Of a stretch of 64,000 nucleotides of DNA, positions 51,337-59,544 are shown one piece after another (position 1 is the first letter of the stretch; each line of letters starts with the position of its first letter). The notes below the pieces were generated by a model. It had not been told where the DNA came from. It ran no database searches and saw nothing but the letters and a program-made list of their open reading frames with translations. A program made the position numbers and the translations under genes. This DNA is from Candidatus Amulumruptor caecigallinarius. GTDB lineage: Bacteria; Bacteroidota; Bacteroidia; Bacteroidales; Muribaculaceae. The DNA is taken from NCBI GenBank assembly GCA_023665605.1, contig JAMPDP010000001.1, positions 829,676 to 893,675 of the forward strand, read 5' to 3'.

Positions 51337-52616
51337 TTACAAGCCTTGATGTGATGCTTTGGGGGCGCCGAGCCGGCACTCTCGTGTCAGGCCCCAAGGG
51401 GCATGAGACTCGGATATGTTTCTACTTCGATGCAGACTACGCCGCTGACGGGGTGGACTTTGCGCCCTTACGCGCCCCTCTGCAGGGCGTAGTGGCCAGC
51501 CGGGGATTGCCGGTGTATCCGGAGGAGGGAAAGGAGTTTGGGGGACTGCCATCCTTTATCGCCGACTCAATGCCCGACCGCTGGGGCAACATGGTGTTTA
51601 CTGAATGGGCCAGGGCACATCATCTTAAGCAGCGTGACCTCTCGCCGCTTGACCGCCTGGCATATATAGGACGACGTGGCATGGGAGCATTGGAATTTGT
51701 CCCACCCTCGGACATCAATCTGGAAAGCCCCTTTAAGGTGGAGATTGCCGAACTTGCCAAACTTGCTGACCAAGCCCTGATCGAGGCCGGGAAACTTCAT
51801 GTGAAGCTAAGTCCCGACTTCACCATTGAAAACCTGTTCAAAGTAGGTACATCGGCTGGCGGACGCCGTCCTAAGGCTGTAATCAACTGCAATTTTAACT
51901 CCGGGGAGTGCTACTCAGGGCAAGTTGCCGCGCCATTAGACGGTTTCACCCCGATGATAATCAAGTTTGATGAGCACGACACATTCCCGGCGACACGCAT
52001 CGAGTACAGCTATTACAAGATGGTTGTCGAAGCAGGGGTTTCCATGATGCCATGTCGATTACTTGAAACGAATGGAGGTGTGCATTTCCTAACGGAACGC
52101 TTCGACCGCAGTGATGAGGAGAAAATTCATGTGCAGACGCTCGCAGCGATGAACCCGTATGCTTCGTCATACGAAGATTTGTTCGACGTCGCCGCCAAAC
52201 TGGATGTATCTCCGGGAGAATTCCGGCAACTGTTTATGCGTATGGCAATGAATGTGGCTTGTGGAAATGTCGATGACCACAACAAGAATTTCAGTTTCAT
52301 GCTTCGCGAAGGTGGTCATTGGCAACTTGCTCCGTCTTATGATTTCACCTTTGCCATTGACCCATCTGCACCTCGATACGTAAACCGTCATATTCTGACG
52401 GTAAACGGTAAAAACGATAGTATAAACGGAGGTGACCTGCTGACGGTAGCTTCCCGCTATGGTGTGAAAGATGCAACAGCTATGGTAACAAGAGCCGTGG
52501 AGGTTGCAGAAGGTTATCGGACTCATGCCATTGAAGCCGGTGTTTCAGCCGAATGGATCGGCTTGATTGAAGAGGTAATTGCCGCGCGGTGCTCCAGGTT
52601 GCGGGAAAGGTTGTAA
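51333..52616 (+). CDS. HipA family serine/threonine kinase toxin
   Basis: A 427-residue protein, close to the length of E. coli HipA. The N-terminal subdomain (about 1-100) is followed by the ATP-loop phrase GTSAGGRRPKA (172-182), the KFD lysine region (211-213), ERFDR (255-259), the catalytic loop NVDDHNKN (312-319) and the metal-binding PSYDFTF (334-340). HipA kinases phosphorylate glutamyl-tRNA synthetase or related targets to cause dormancy. The first 500 bp are GC-rich like the neighbours, and the last 700 bp are visibly poorer in GC. The target is unknown. Confidence 0.9.
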   Translation: MITSLDVMLWGRRAGTLVSGPKGHETRICFYFDADYAADGVDFAPLRAPLQGVVASRGLPVYPEEGKEFGGLPSFIADSMPDRWGNMVFTEWARAHHLKQRDLSPLDRLAYIGRRGMGALEFVPPSDINLESPFKVEIAELAKLADQALIEAGKLHVKLSPDFTIENLFKVGTSAGGRRPKAVINCNFNSGECYSGQVAAPLDGFTPMIIKFDEHDTFPATRIEYSYYKMVVEAGVSMMPCRLLETNGGVHFLTERFDRSDEEKIHVQTLAAMNPYASSYEDLFDVAAKLDVSPGEFRQLFMRMAMNVACGNVDDHNKNFSFMLREGGHWQLAPSYDFTFAIDPSAPRYVNRHILTVNGKNDSINGGDLLTVASRYGVKDATAMVTRAVEVAEGYRTHAIEAGVSAEWIGLIEEVIAARCSRLRERL

Positions 52617-52621
52617 TTTTG
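52614..52621 (+). promoter_or_regulatory. -7 box before ruvX
   Basis: TAATTTTG lies 19 nt before the ATG at 52641, overlapping the hipA stop. The -33 is not clear. Confidence 0.45.
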
Positions 52622-52640
52622 TGGGGAATTAACGGACGTT

Positions 52641-53057
52641 ATGGGACGGTTGCTGGCTATTGACTATGGGCGGAAGCGTTGCGGCATTGCCGTGACTGAC
52701 CCGCTGCGGATTGTGGCTAACGGGCTGACTACCGTGGCCACGGCTAAGCTCTGTGAGTTTGTGGCTGACTATGTGAAGCGCGAGGAGGTGGATGCCATCA
52801 TCGTGGGGCTGCCCAGGACTCTCGCCGGCGAGCCCAGCGAGAGTATGCGCTACATCCGTCCCGGCATCGAGCGGCTGCGCAAGGTACTCCCGGCGGGATT
52901 TCCGATAGAATTCTTCGACGAGCGGTTCACCTCGACTATGGCCCACCGTGCGATGATTGACGGCGGGCTGCGGAAAATGGCGCGGCGCGACAAAGCACTG
53001 GTCGATGAGATGGCGGCAACAATCATCCTCAACGGGTACCTGGACTCGCGGCGCTAA
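52641..53057 (+). CDS. ruvX: RuvX/YqgF Holliday junction resolvase-like protein
   Basis: A 138-residue RNase H-fold nuclease. It has LAIDYGRKRCGIAVTDPL with the metal Asp, VGLPRTLAGEPSE, and FDERFTSTMAHRAM. The family is involved in 16S rRNA 5' maturation and may resolve Holliday junctions. Size is normal. Confidence 0.94.
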   Translation: MGRLLAIDYGRKRCGIAVTDPLRIVANGLTTVATAKLCEFVADYVKREEVDAIIVGLPRTLAGEPSESMRYIRPGIERLRKVLPAGFPIEFFDERFTSTMAHRAMIDGGLRKMARRDKALVDEMAATIILNGYLDSRR

Positions 53058-53156
53058 GAGCCATTGGGACGGCGTGAAATTTACTTAATTTTCGCAAACG
53101 ACTGTTAATAATGCGTAACAACGGGGGCGTTGGATGGTGTATTTGCGGTAAAGGGC

Positions 53157-53164
53157 TAACTTTG
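53157..53164 (+). promoter_or_regulatory. -7 box before the GH13 gene
   Basis: TAACTTTG lies about 90 nt before the ATG. A TTG at 53130-53132 is 24 nt away, slightly long. A small AGGCAA/TTGCCT hairpin is in the leader. Confidence 0.5.
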
Positions 53165-53254
53165 CAAATTATATAATGCCATGAAAGGCAATCTTGCCTC
53201 TACTGAATCAGTCTAATAATCAATATAAACACACACATTTCATTATCCATTGCA

Positions 53255-56020
53255 ATGAGAAGAACTCTACTCTCCATGCTGTGTCTGCTCGCTGTGGGCA
53301 CATTTGCCATGAAGGCGCAGATGTTCACCGTCTCTCCCTCGCCCGTACAGATGTCGAGTGAGAATGTGGTGATCACCTTCGATGATACTCAGGCGCTTGA
53401 TGCCGGCAACTCTCCCTGGACCACCAAGCCCACCGCGCTCTATGCACACATCGGCGTGGGCATGGAGTCTGCCCCCACCGCCTGGTCACACGTGAAGTAT
53501 GACTGGGGCAAGAACTACCCCGACAACACCTTCGTGAGCAAGGGCAACGGCAAGTGGGAGCTCACCATAGGCAACATTCGCGAGTACTTCGGCCTTGCAG
53601 AGAACGAGAAGGCCGTGAATATCTGCATCATAGCCCGCAATGCCAGCGGCAACATCCAGACCAAGGATGTGTTCCTACCCATCGCCGAGGAGGGCTACAT
53701 CTCGACGATGACGCATGACGCCACCAGCACCGCTTTTACCAGCGCCACGACGGTGAACTTCACCCTCACCGCCACGCAGGCATCCACGCTGACCATCAAG
53801 CTCAACGGCTCGCAGGTGGCCACGGCAAGCAACTCCACGAAGCTCTCCAAGGCCCTGACATTCTCGGCCCCCGGCTCATACGAAGTGGAAGGCATAGCCA
53901 GCAACGGCACCGAGACGCAGAGCAACAAGCTGACGTTCATGTACATCAAGCAGTCGCCCGCCGCTACTTACCCCGGCGGTGTGCCCAAGATGGGTCCCGT
54001 GGCTCAGGCCAACGGCGACGTGATATTCTGCCTCGCGGCTCCGAGCAAGAGCAGCGTGGTACTCGTGCCCTCATGGGATGACTATCAGGTGCTCGACAAG
54101 AACATCATGTCATACCAGGACTACAACGGCTACCGCTATTTCTGGACCAAGGTGAGCGGCCTCGACCCCAACAAGCGCTACCCCTACTACTTCATCGTTG
54201 ACGGCAACATCAAGGTTGGCGACCCCTATGCCAAGCTGGTGCTCGACCCCTACTCTGACAAGTGGATCGAAAAGGACTGCGGAGCTATCTTCACAGACCG
54301 CCCCGCCTACCCCTCAGACAAGGTTGACGAGAGCGAGGGCGTTTGTCTGGCCGTGTACCACGGCAATCAGGACAAGTATGACTGGAAGGTGACGAACTTC
54401 GACATCCCCGACCCCCGCAGCATGGTGATCTACGAGCTCTGCCTGCGCGACTTCACCGGCACTGACTACGCTTCTGACGGCTCATTCGTCAAGGCCATGG
54501 AGAAGATTCCCTACCTTGAGGAGCTCGGCGTGAACGCTGTGGAGCTGATGCCCGTGATGGAGTTCAACGGCAACAGCTCATGGGGCTACAACAATAACTT
54601 CTACATGGCCCCGGACAAGACCTACGGCTCTCCTGACGACATGAAGGCGTTCATTGACCTCTGCCACAGCCGCGGTATCGCCGTGATCCTCGACATCGTG
54701 TTCAACCAGAGCGACGGCCTCGCTCCCTGGTACAAGATGTATCCCGCCGCCACCAACCCCTTCTACAACGCCACCGCTCCTCATGCTTACAGCGTGCTCA
54801 ACGACTGGAAGCAGGAGTATCCGCTCGTGCGTCAGCACTGGGAAGATGTCATCAAGTACTGGATGACAGAGTATAAGGTAGACGGCTTCCGCTTTGACCT
54901 GGTGAAGGGTCTTGGTGACTCTGACAGCTACAAGTCAGGCACCGACGTACACAACGCCTCGCGTGTGGCCAACATGAAGCGCCTGAACGACGTAATCAAG
55001 AGCGTAAACCCCAAGGGTATACACATCAACGAGCTCCTCCTTAACGCCAACTCTGAGGATAATGCCAACTTCGCCAATGGCGGTCAGATGGGCTGGAACA
55101 ACCAGAACTCCAACGCCCGCGACTACGCCTCCGGCTCCAAGACACCCCAGCAGACTATGAAGTGGATCTCATCCGTCAACTGCTCACGCACAGCCAACGC
55201 TCTGGTGTCTTACGCCGAGAGCCATGACGAGGAGCGCATGGGCTACACACAGAAGAGCACCGGCTGGGGCAAGACCGCCAAGCACGCCGACCGCATGAAG
55301 CGTCTGGCCACCGTGGCCCCGATGCTGCTGCTCGTGCCTGACGCTACCCCGATGATATGGCAGTTCGGTGAGCTGGGCGCTGACGAGAGCATCACCGCCA
55401 ACGGCGACCGCGTAAACAGCAAGAAGGTACTCTGGAGCTACATGAACGACGCTGACCGTATGGGCGTGCATGACGCTTACAAGGCTGCCGCTACCCTGCG
55501 CACCAACAACCCTGAGCTCTTTGAGGATGCTGCAACTTCGTTCACAAGCACTGTGGGCGAGAACACCAACTTCAAGTACATGAAGCTGACCAACGGCACC
55601 CGTGAGATTATCGCCTTCATCAACCCCAGCACTACCTCAAGCTACACCGTAAGCCTCAACGGCCCGGCCGGCGACCCCAAGAACTACACCATCGTAGCCC
55701 ACTCTAAGGGGTGGACACCCTCGCTTGCCAACTGCACTACAAGCCGCGTGAGCATCAGCGGCCTCCCTGCCAACGGCTACATCATCCTTGCCAGCCCGGC
55801 TGTGAAGACGGAGCCCGCCGCCATCGACAATGTAGCTGCCGACACTGAGGACGCAGCCTTCACCGTAACCGCCGAGGGTGGCAGCATCATCGTCACCGGC
55901 GTTTACAACAACGTCACTGTGTTTGACACCCTCGGTCGTCAGACCGCCATGAGCGGCCTCACCCCCGGTGTCTACTACGTGAACGTCGACGGCAAGACCA
56001 CCAAGCTGCTTGTGAAGTAA
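53255..56020 (+). CDS. secreted alpha-amylase family (GH13) with sorting-type C-terminus
   Basis: A 921-residue exported protein. A signal peptide (ends AMKAQ) is followed by two Ig-like or carbohydrate-binding segments (about 25-240), an E-set/CBM48-like domain (PYYFIVDGNIKVGDPYAKL) and the GH13 barrel. Region II is GFRFDLVKG (nucleophile Asp 548), region III INELLL (acid Glu 593) and region IV ESHDEERM (Asp 658), so the active site is complete. The last 70 residues end in YVNVDGKTTKLLVK, like type IX secretion sorting domains. It likely attacks alpha-glucans outside the cell. No susC/susD pair is adjacent. Confidence 0.88.
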   Translation: MRRTLLSMLCLLAVGTFAMKAQMFTVSPSPVQMSSENVVITFDDTQALDAGNSPWTTKPTALYAHIGVGMESAPTAWSHVKYDWGKNYPDNTFVSKGNGKWELTIGNIREYFGLAENEKAVNICIIARNASGNIQTKDVFLPIAEEGYISTMTHDATSTAFTSATTVNFTLTATQASTLTIKLNGSQVATASNSTKLSKALTFSAPGSYEVEGIASNGTETQSNKLTFMYIKQSPAATYPGGVPKMGPVAQANGDVIFCLAAPSKSSVVLVPSWDDYQVLDKNIMSYQDYNGYRYFWTKVSGLDPNKRYPYYFIVDGNIKVGDPYAKLVLDPYSDKWIEKDCGAIFTDRPAYPSDKVDESEGVCLAVYHGNQDKYDWKVTNFDIPDPRSMVIYELCLRDFTGTDYASDGSFVKAMEKIPYLEELGVNAVELMPVMEFNGNSSWGYNNNFYMAPDKTYGSPDDMKAFIDLCHSRGIAVILDIVFNQSDGLAPWYKMYPAATNPFYNATAPHAYSVLNDWKQEYPLVRQHWEDVIKYWMTEYKVDGFRFDLVKGLGDSDSYKSGTDVHNASRVANMKRLNDVIKSVNPKGIHINELLLNANSEDNANFANGGQMGWNNQNSNARDYASGSKTPQQTMKWISSVNCSRTANALVSYAESHDEERMGYTQKSTGWGKTAKHADRMKRLATVAPMLLLVPDATPMIWQFGELGADESITANGDRVNSKKVLWSYMNDADRMGVHDAYKAAATLRTNNPELFEDAATSFTSTVGENTNFKYMKLTNGTREIIAFINPSTTSSYTVSLNGPAGDPKNYTIVAHSKGWTPSLANCTTSRVSISGLPANGYIILASPAVKTEPAAIDNVAADTEDAAFTVTAEGGSIIVTGVYNNVTVFDTLGRQTAMSGLTPGVYYVNVDGKTTKLLVK

Positions 56021-56043
56021 GCTGTCACAGGACATCTCATCTG

Positions 56044-56081
56044 AAAGCGCCCCGCAGAAGCTCTGCGAGGCGCTTTTTCTT
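56044..56081 (+). terminator. intrinsic terminator after the GH13 gene
   Basis: AAAGCGCC (56044-56051) pairs with GGCGCTTT (56069-56076), and CGCAGA with TCTGCG inside; one C-A mismatch separates them. TTTTTCTT follows on the plus strand. A loose copy of the repeat end GGTTTTGCAACA (56086-56097) lies just after. Confidence 0.85.
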
Positions 56082-56184
56082 AAGAGGTTTTGCAACATCA
56101 CAATTACTTTTGATACATCTTCTCCCTATGACTTCAAATCTCGCCATCCTTTGATTCAGTTGCCCGGCCAAAACACCGGCGGGG

Positions 56185-56215
56185 TTGCGGCTTAGGGCGC
56201 GATTTTGTAACTTCG
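56185..56215 (+). promoter_or_regulatory. promoter of the pseudouridine synthase gene
   Basis: TTG (56185-56187) and TAACTTCG (56208-56215, one mismatch to TAnnTTTG) are 20 nt apart. The ATG at 56223 is 7 nt after the box, so the message may be leaderless. Confidence 0.5.
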
Positions 56216-56222
56216 CGGTGTT

Positions 56223-56897
56223 ATGACACCGCTCTACGAAGATAACCACATCATCATCGTCAACAAGGAGCCCGGCGAGATTGTGCAGGGGGACCGCACC
56301 GGCGACAAACCGCTGTCGGCCATCGTTGGCGAATGGCTCAAGGAGAAGTATGCCAAGCCCGGCAACGTGTTTGTGGGAGTGGTGCACCGCCTTGACCGTC
56401 CCGTCAGGGGCGTGGTGGTGTTAGCCAAGACCTCCAAGGCTCTCGCCCGGATGAACGAGCTGTTTCGTACCGGCGGTGTGCATAAAACATATTGGGCCAT
56501 AGTGCAGGGGCGTCCTCCCAAGCCCGAAGACCGGCTTGTGCATCACATCACCACACGTCAGGACGGCAACAAGAGCTATGCCTCCGCCACCCCGAAACCG
56601 GGGAGCAAGGAGGCCGCCCTGAGCTACCGCACGCTTGCCGAAGGCGACCGCTACACGCTGCTGGAAGTGAACCTGGAGACCGGTCGCAAGCACCAGATCC
56701 GCGTGCAGCTGTCGGCCATAGGGTGTCCTGTGAAGGGGGACTTGAAGTATGGCGCCAAGCGGAGCAACCCCGACGGCAGCATCTCGCTGATGGCGCGCAG
56801 CGTAGAGTTCGTGCACCCCGTAAGCGGCAAGCTGATTAAAGTAGAGGCTCCCGTGCCCGATGACCCGCTGTGGCAAGCCCTCGCTCCGGCCGAATAA
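56223..56897 (+). CDS. RluA family pseudouridine synthase
   Basis: A 224-residue enzyme making pseudouridine in rRNA or tRNA. The catalytic Asp lies in VVHRLDRPVRGVV, followed by the RluA phrase LETGRKHQIRVQLSAIGCPVKGD. There is no S4 domain, so it is the short form. The target position cannot be assigned from sequence. Confidence 0.93.
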   Translation: MTPLYEDNHIIIVNKEPGEIVQGDRTGDKPLSAIVGEWLKEKYAKPGNVFVGVVHRLDRPVRGVVVLAKTSKALARMNELFRTGGVHKTYWAIVQGRPPKPEDRLVHHITTRQDGNKSYASATPKPGSKEAALSYRTLAEGDRYTLLEVNLETGRKHQIRVQLSAIGCPVKGDLKYGAKRSNPDGSISLMARSVEFVHPVSGKLIKVEAPVPDDPLWQALAPAE

Positions 56898-56901
56898 TCG
56901 T

Positions 56902-56936
56902 GAATCAACGGATGCACGACCGTGCATCCCTACAAT
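56902..56936. repeat. solo REP-like palindrome
   Basis: AATCAACGGATGCACGAC followed by CGTGCATCCCTACAA. The core GGATGCACG/CGTGCATCC is a hairpin. The same unit, inverted and doubled, occurs at 61017-61091. Confidence 0.7.
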
Positions 56937-56991
56937 ATGACGGAATTATTGACTGTCTGCGAAATAACCGCGACACCCCTCGTTTATAATC

Positions 56992-57945
56992 ATGTCAAAG
57001 AAGATAGTGTTTTTCGGCACTCCCGACTTTGCCGTGCCCTCGCTCGATGCCATCGTGAAGGCCGGCTATGACGTAGCTGCCGTTGTCACAGCCACCGACA
57101 AGCCCGCCGGTCGCGGCCACGGCATGCTTCAAAGTGCCGTGAAGAAATATGCCCTGGAGCATGGCATAGATGTGCTTCAGCCTGAGAAACTGCGCGACGA
57201 GGCATTCGTGAACCGTCTGCGTGAGATTGATGCCGACCTCTTCGTGGTTATCGCCTTCCGCATGATGCCCGAGGTGGTATGGGCCATGCCCCGTCTGGGT
57301 ACGTTCAACCTCCACGCCTCACTGCTTCCGCGCTACCGAGGAGCCGCTCCCATCAATTGGGCAGTGATCAACGGCGACAAGGAGACCGGTGTCACCACAT
57401 TCTTCCTCTCGCATGAGATAGACACCGGGGCAGTGATAGACCGCGTGGCCATCCCCATCAGCGATGCCGATGATGCGGGCTCCGTGCATGACCGACTGAT
57501 GGAATTGGGAGCCACGCTGACAGTCAACACCGTCAATGCCATTTTTGCAGGGACTGCAAAGGCAATACCGCAGTCTGAGATTGCCCCGGGCGAGGTTCCG
57601 ACACCGGCACCAAAGATATTTAAAGAGACGTGCCACGTAGACTGGAATAAGCCTGCCGAATCTATCCACAACTTGGTGCGCGGACTGTCACCCTACCCCG
57701 GCGCATGGTCTACCCTCACGGCCGACAATGTCGCGCCCGCCGACATCAAGATTTTTGCCACTGCCCAGACCGAACTACGCTCAGCCTCTGAGCCGGGTAC
57801 AGTTCACATCTCCGACGGGAAGCTGCTCGTGGACACCGCCGACCGACAGCTCGAAATCCTGCGCCTGCAGGCCCCCGGCAAACGGCGTCTGGAGGCCGCA
57901 GACTGGCTCCGCGGGGTGCGTCTGACCTCACCGCGCTTCAGCTGA
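56992..57945 (+). CDS. fmt: methionyl-tRNA formyltransferase
   Basis: A 317-residue enzyme formylating initiator Met-tRNA. The formyl-THF site is NLHASLLPRYRGAAPINWAV with the catalytic Asn/His, and the later Asp is in SHEIDTGAVID. The C-terminal OB-like domain is complete. The gene def is not adjacent here. Confidence 0.97.
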   Translation: MSKKIVFFGTPDFAVPSLDAIVKAGYDVAAVVTATDKPAGRGHGMLQSAVKKYALEHGIDVLQPEKLRDEAFVNRLREIDADLFVVIAFRMMPEVVWAMPRLGTFNLHASLLPRYRGAAPINWAVINGDKETGVTTFFLSHEIDTGAVIDRVAIPISDADDAGSVHDRLMELGATLTVNTVNAIFAGTAKAIPQSEIAPGEVPTPAPKIFKETCHVDWNKPAESIHNLVRGLSPYPGAWSTLTADNVAPADIKIFATAQTELRSASEPGTVHISDGKLLVDTADRQLEILRLQAPGKRRLEAADWLRGVRLTSPRFS

Positions 57946-57958
57946 CAGAGGTCGCGCT

Positions 57959-58759
57959 ATGCAAGCCATTGAGATTACATCGCTCGATGACCCGCGGGTC
58001 GCGCCCTTCGCCCGGCTGACAGAGGCACAGTTGCGCAACCGCCTTGACCCCTCCAACGGCAGATTTATCGCCGAGAGCCCCAAGGTAATTCTCACCGCCC
58101 TCAGTGCCGGATATGAAGCCGAAGCCCTACTCTGCGAGGAGCGACACATCACAGGCGACGCTGCGCCAATCATTTCCGCTTGCCCTGAGATGCCGGTGTA
58201 CACCGGGTCACGCGAGCTGCTTGCCGCCATCACCGGCTACACCCTGACGCGCGGCGTACTATGCCTGATGAAACGCCGCCCGCTCCCCTCCGTCGCCATC
58301 GCAACCGCCGGTGCGAGCCGCGTGGTGGTGATAGACGGCGTCACCGACACCACTAATATAGGTGCCATCTTTCGCTCGGCAGCCGCATTGGGGATAGATG
58401 CGGTACTGTTGACATCCACATCATGCGACCCGCTCAACCGCCGCTCCATCCGCGTGTCGATGGGGAGCGTGTTTTTGGTACCTTGGACATGGCTTGACGG
58501 GCCCGTGAGTTCACTCTCCGCCCTCGGTTTCAAGACAGTGGCCATGGCCCTGACAGACCGCTCCGTGAGCATAGACGACCCCCGGCTGAACGCGGAGCCG
58601 CGGCTTGCCATTGTGATGGGCACCGAGGGTGACGGCCTCGCCCGCGAGGTAATCACAGCCTGTGACTATACCGCCCGTATCCCCATGGCTCACGGCGTAG
58701 ACTCGCTCAACGTTGCCGCCGCAGCCGCCGTAGCCTTCTGGCAGCTCCGCACCCGCTGA
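57959..58759 (+). CDS. TrmH/SpoU family RNA 2'-O-methyltransferase
   Basis: A 266-residue SPOUT methyltransferase. Motif 1 is DGVTDTTNIGAIFRSAAALG, motif 2 LAIVMGTEGDGLA, and motif 3 IPMAHGVDSLNVAAAAAVAF, forming the knot that binds SAM. An N-terminal substrate-binding region (about 1-100) is present. The rRNA or tRNA site is not known. It starts 13 nt after fmt. Confidence 0.93.
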   Translation: MQAIEITSLDDPRVAPFARLTEAQLRNRLDPSNGRFIAESPKVILTALSAGYEAEALLCEERHITGDAAPIISACPEMPVYTGSRELLAAITGYTLTRGVLCLMKRRPLPSVAIATAGASRVVVIDGVTDTTNIGAIFRSAAALGIDAVLLTSTSCDPLNRRSIRVSMGSVFLVPWTWLDGPVSSLSALGFKTVAMALTDRSVSIDDPRLNAEPRLAIVMGTEGDGLAREVITACDYTARIPMAHGVDSLNVAAAAAVAFWQLRTR

Positions 58760-58827
58760 GTGCGCCGCCTCTGGCGGCAAAGCGGGGGGCAACCACAGCC
58801 ATCTCAGTAATTGCAGACACATAAACG

Positions 58828-58996
58828 CCAAAACGGCGACATTTCACAATGTCGCCGTTCGAGCGCCGTGCTGTGTTATGCAACGGCAAAGAGTTTTAAT
58901 CTAAAAAACACATCTTTCTTACCAATTCTTATTTCTTGCATTAACCTAAAAAACATCGGTCTGTTGGTTGACCGTTCAGCGGCTTTTTTCCCGCTG
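58828..58996 (-). ncRNA. candidate small RNA A
   Basis: A minus-strand unit of about 170 nt with TTG-N20-TACCTTTG promoter and intrinsic terminator but no credible reading frame. The 5' end can form hairpins TCAGCGG/CCGCTGA and GGTC/GACC. The middle has a direct repeat of the pattern GATGTnTTTTTTAGnTTAA. The 3' end is a 12-bp perfect stem followed by TTTT. Function is unknown; a leader of a lost gene is an alternative. Confidence 0.55.
58832..58859 (-). terminator. terminator of candidate small RNA A
   Basis: AACGGCGACATT pairs with AATGTCGCCGTT around a four-base loop. On the minus strand TTTTGGCGTTT follows; on the plus strand no T-run follows, so the direction is minus. Confidence 0.7.
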
Positions 58997-59002
58997 ACGA
59001 TG

Positions 59003-59033
59003 CAAAGGTACGCCTGTCGCAACCCTCGGGCAA
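59003..59033 (-). promoter_or_regulatory. promoter of candidate small RNA A
   Basis: On the minus strand TTG (59033-59031) and TACCTTTG (59010-59003) are 20 nt apart. The downstream bases CATCGT are the same as at the promoter at 59306-59336. Confidence 0.7.
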
Positions 59034-59305
59034 GCATATTGAGGGATAATATAAATGAATATAGAGTGGTGAAATCTTTTATACCCTTTGTTACAGGCAT
59101 TTGACCATTCATTTCAAAACAGTAAATATAGATACTTGTTATCTGTCCTTACACCACATCTCATGTGTATGAGCGGTAGACAAAATTCATATCTGCCATA
59201 TTTCCGTTTATATTTCACCCCTTTTCACAAGCTATCAAATCCCGTGTTTTCAGACGATTAATACTTATATCAGATTTGAACACGTCATGTGGCCACCTTG
59301 CCCTG

Positions 59306-59336
59306 TTGTGCAGAAGCGTTTGTGGGGCTACCTTTG
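59306..59336 (+). promoter_or_regulatory. promoter of candidate small RNA B
   Basis: TTG (59306-59308) and TACCTTTG (59329-59336) are 20 nt apart, followed by CATCGT. It is the mirror partner of the promoter at 59003-59033. Confidence 0.7.
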
Positions 59337-59342
59337 CATCGT

Positions 59343-59544
59343 GACAATGAAAGATGTCACCCGTAATCCCCCGGGGGTTGACGATATTGAGAAAACAAAC
59401 ATCACTTGCGAAAGTTGTGGAAATTATTGATTAGCGATATACAGAATTAACACCATAGGGAGTCACGTTTTCTCCCTCCAATGACTCTCATTCACTTTAT
59501 CAAACAACAACGAGGCGCCGATTCGTGAGAACCGGCGTTTTTTC
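59343..59544 (+). ncRNA. candidate small RNA B
   Basis: A plus-strand unit of about 200 nt between a good promoter and an intrinsic terminator. It can form hairpins GTGACA/TGTCAC, CCCCCGGGGG and AGGGAG/CTCCCT before the terminator stem. No reading frame of useful size lies inside. It is a candidate independent small RNA; a decayed leader or insertion-element remnant is the alternative. Confidence 0.5.
59516..59544 (+). terminator. terminator of candidate small RNA B
   Basis: CGCCG (59516-59520) pairs with CGGCG (59533-59537), extended by TTC/GAA around a GTGA loop; TTTTTTC follows at 59538-59544. It abuts the stop codon of the acyltransferase gene on the other strand. Confidence 0.75.

Larger units (their letters stand above)
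58760..59543. other. gene-free region with two divergent candidate small RNAs
   Basis: 784 nt without a supported protein. The left part carries a minus-strand unit (promoter 59003-59033, terminator 58832-58859). The right part carries a plus-strand unit (promoter 59306-59336, terminator 59516-59544). The 270 nt between the two promoters are AT-rich with no clear feature. Confidence 0.65.
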
